A stretch of 5,271 bases of DNA from Hyphomicrobiaceae bacterium (GTDB taxonomy: Bacteria > Pseudomonadota > Alphaproteobacteria > Rhizobiales > Hyphomicrobiaceae), in contig JAFMSC010000324.1 in NCBI GenBank assembly GCA_017353825.1, positions 1 to 5,271 on the forward strand, in the 5' to 3' direction. Position 1 is the stretch's first letter; each line of letters opens with the position of its first letter. Both the position numbers and the translations under genes were made by a program. The notes under the pieces were generated by a model. The model was not told the origin of the DNA. It did no database searches and saw only the letters and a program-made list of their open reading frames with translations. Shown here piece by piece: positions 3,986 to 5,271 of the stretch.

Positions 3986-5271
3986 ATGGCGTCCCCGAGC
4001 GATCATGCACCGCTGCTACCGGGCTCCCTGCGGGCAAAGCTGGAAGGGTGTTTGCTCGGCCTTCTGGGCTGGGCAGTGATGGTGCTGTCTGTGGCCGCGT
4101 CAGCGAGCCTGCTTACCTGGTCGGCGACCGACCCGAGCTTCGTCCGAGCGGCTGGCGGGGTCACCCGCAATGCGCTGGGGCTGGTTGGTGCCAACTTCTC
4201 CGACTTGGCGATGCGCCTGTTCGGGCTCGCCAGCGTCTTCCTGGTGCTGCCGCCGATATTCTGGGCGCTGCAACTCATCACCAGGCGGCGGTTGGAGGAG
4301 GCGCGCACCAGGCTGATGCTCGCGCCGGCGGCCGTGCTGCTGCTCGCCTGCGCGACCTCGGCGCTGCCGCGTACGGCCGGCTGGCCGCTACCCTACGGGC
4401 TCGGCGGACTGCTGGGCGACCAAACCCTGCGCTTCCTGGCCAAGTTGCTGGCAGCGACGGGCCCAGAGCGCGCGGTCGCAGTTGCAGGCGTCGTCTGTCT
4501 CGCCGTGGGCCCCCTGCTGCTTGTCACCAGCCTCGGCATGTCGTTCCAGGACCTGCGCATCATCTGGCGGGGTGACCGGCGAGGGCCGCAACCTATCGCG
4601 CGCGGCTGGCGCTGGCTCGCCCGCGCCCCTGGGCACGACGGCGATGCGGGCTTCATCCGTCGCGAGCCTACATTCGGGATGTCCTCCTCGCCGTTCGCGA
4701 CCGAGCGGCAGCCGCCGCTCCCCGTGGAGCCCGCCTTCGACTACGAACCACCCGTTGGGGGCCACACCCGCCGGCCGCCCTCCGGCAAGCGCGTGACCCT
4801 GCGCAGGCCGGTGCGCGAGCCGGACTTCGATCGAGCGATCGATACCGGCTGTCAGGACATGGCTCGGCGTTTCGCGCCCGCAAGGGACGAGCCTTGCCCT
4901 TCGTCAAGCTTCGGGCGTCTGGGTCGGCGCGGAACCGGGCCGACCGAGCGCGCAAGTCCGCGGCGGCTGCAGTCGGGCGAGAGCCTGCCGGAGGGTACGC
5001 CGGTCTGGCCGGGCTCGGTGCCCGCCCCCGGCGCGGGTGACGCAGCGCCCGTGAAGCCCGATCGGCATGACGCCGGCGCCGAAGACGAGCTTTACGGGCG
5101 GGCAGTTGGCCTCGTGCGGGCGCACGGCAAGGCATCAACCGCCTACCTGCAGCAAAGCCTCGGCATCCGCTACCTGCGCGCGGCCAATCTCCTCGACCGC
5201 ATGGAGCGAGAGGGTATCGTCGGGGCTCCGGTCCACAACGGCGTGCGGCCGATTCTAGGGGGGTCCGTACG
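3986..5271 (+). CDS. FtsK-like protein: 4TM membrane domain plus gamma domain, no ATPase motor (3' partial)
   Basis: One open frame of 428 codons runs off the right edge. Residues 1-196 match the FtsK four-helix N-terminal domain, with membrane segments near 22-45, 76-98, 109-127 and 163-184. They include the alphaproteobacterial FtsK features TWSATDPSF and the WPLPYGLGGLLGD loop. Residues 197-366 form a Pro/Arg/Gly-rich linker. Residues 367-424 are an FtsK gamma winged helix (DELYGRAVGLV, YLQQSLGIRYLRAANLL, DRMEREGIV, HNG-R-IL). In ordinary FtsK the ATPase of roughly 450 residues lies between linker and gamma domain; here none is present and no Walker A or B motif is visible. Gamma-domain positions corresponding to E. 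coli N1296, R1300 and E1303, which contact KOPS, are L397, N401 and D404. The start is the first ATG after an in-frame TAG at 3962; no clear Shine-Dalgarno precedes it. Gamma domains normally end FtsK, so the stop is probably close, but a permuted motor beyond the edge cannot be excluded. It is probably an accessory paralogue, not the cell's essential ftsK. Confidence 0.85.
   Translation, partial: MASPSDHAPLLPGSLRAKLEGCLLGLLGWAVMVLSVAASASLLTWSATDPSFVRAAGGVTRNALGLVGANFSDLAMRLFGLASVFLVLPPIFWALQLITRRRLEEARTRLMLAPAAVLLLACATSALPRTAGWPLPYGLGGLLGDQTLRFLAKLLAATGPERAVAVAGVVCLAVGPLLLVTSLGMSFQDLRIIWRGDRRGPQPIARGWRWLARAPGHDGDAGFIRREPTFGMSSSPFATERQPPLPVEPAFDYEPPVGGHTRRPPSGKRVTLRRPVREPDFDRAIDTGCQDMARRFAPARDEPCPSSSFGRLGRRGTGPTERASPRRLQSGESLPEGTPVWPGSVPAPGAGDAAPVKPDRHDAGAEDELYGRAVGLVRAHGKASTAYLQQSLGIRYLRAANLLDRMEREGIVGAPVHNGVRPILGGSV

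Noticed and set aside
4775..4792. PPSGKR in the linker of the FtsK-like protein, considered as a remnant Walker A motif
   Set aside because: It lacks the GxxxxGK[ST] pattern and the surrounding hydrophobic strand; it is a chance SGK in a low-complexity linker.

Overview
The window reads as accessory DNA from a high-GC alphaproteobacterium, most likely of the Hyphomicrobiales. The basis is its GC-rich codon use, an alphaproteobacterial-style FtsK membrane domain and an IS1634-family transposase of a type common in that group. The taxonomic placement is an inference from sequence style; there is no rRNA or housekeeping marker to fix it.

Layout from left to right. Positions 1-350 are GC-rich DNA with no convincing gene but several strong inverted repeats. 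Positions 357-2306 are a complete, apparently intact IS1634-family insertion sequence. It has a full-length DDE transposase (516-2228), terminal inverted repeats of about 21 bp, and a perfect 6-bp target duplication CCTAAG (351-356 and 2307-2312), so the insertion is probably recent. Only 88 bp beyond the right duplication starts a 303-residue protein of unknown function (2401-3312), preceded by a good ribosome binding site. Its C-terminal part has a weak look of a tubby/LOR-like barrel.

Positions 3313-3985 are a 673-bp gene-poor spacer packed with small repeats. They include three copies of an 8-bp arm that can form two alternative hairpins, a further perfect hairpin, four tandem 16-bp units built on CATGC-GGACACTGAG, a long bulged hairpin, two TTAACC half-sites, and a 14-bp-period direct repeat.

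The last gene starts at 3986 and runs off the right edge. It is the most interesting object here: an FtsK-type four-helix membrane domain joined by a proline- and arginine-rich linker directly to an FtsK gamma (winged-helix) domain, with no ATPase motor between them. In addition, the three recognition-helix positions that contact KOPS DNA in E. coli FtsK are all changed. It may be a membrane-tethered DNA- or Xer-binding protein derived from FtsK rather than a translocase. No shared operon or pathway between the 303-residue protein and the FtsK-like protein can be shown; they are on the same strand but separated by the repeat-rich spacer.
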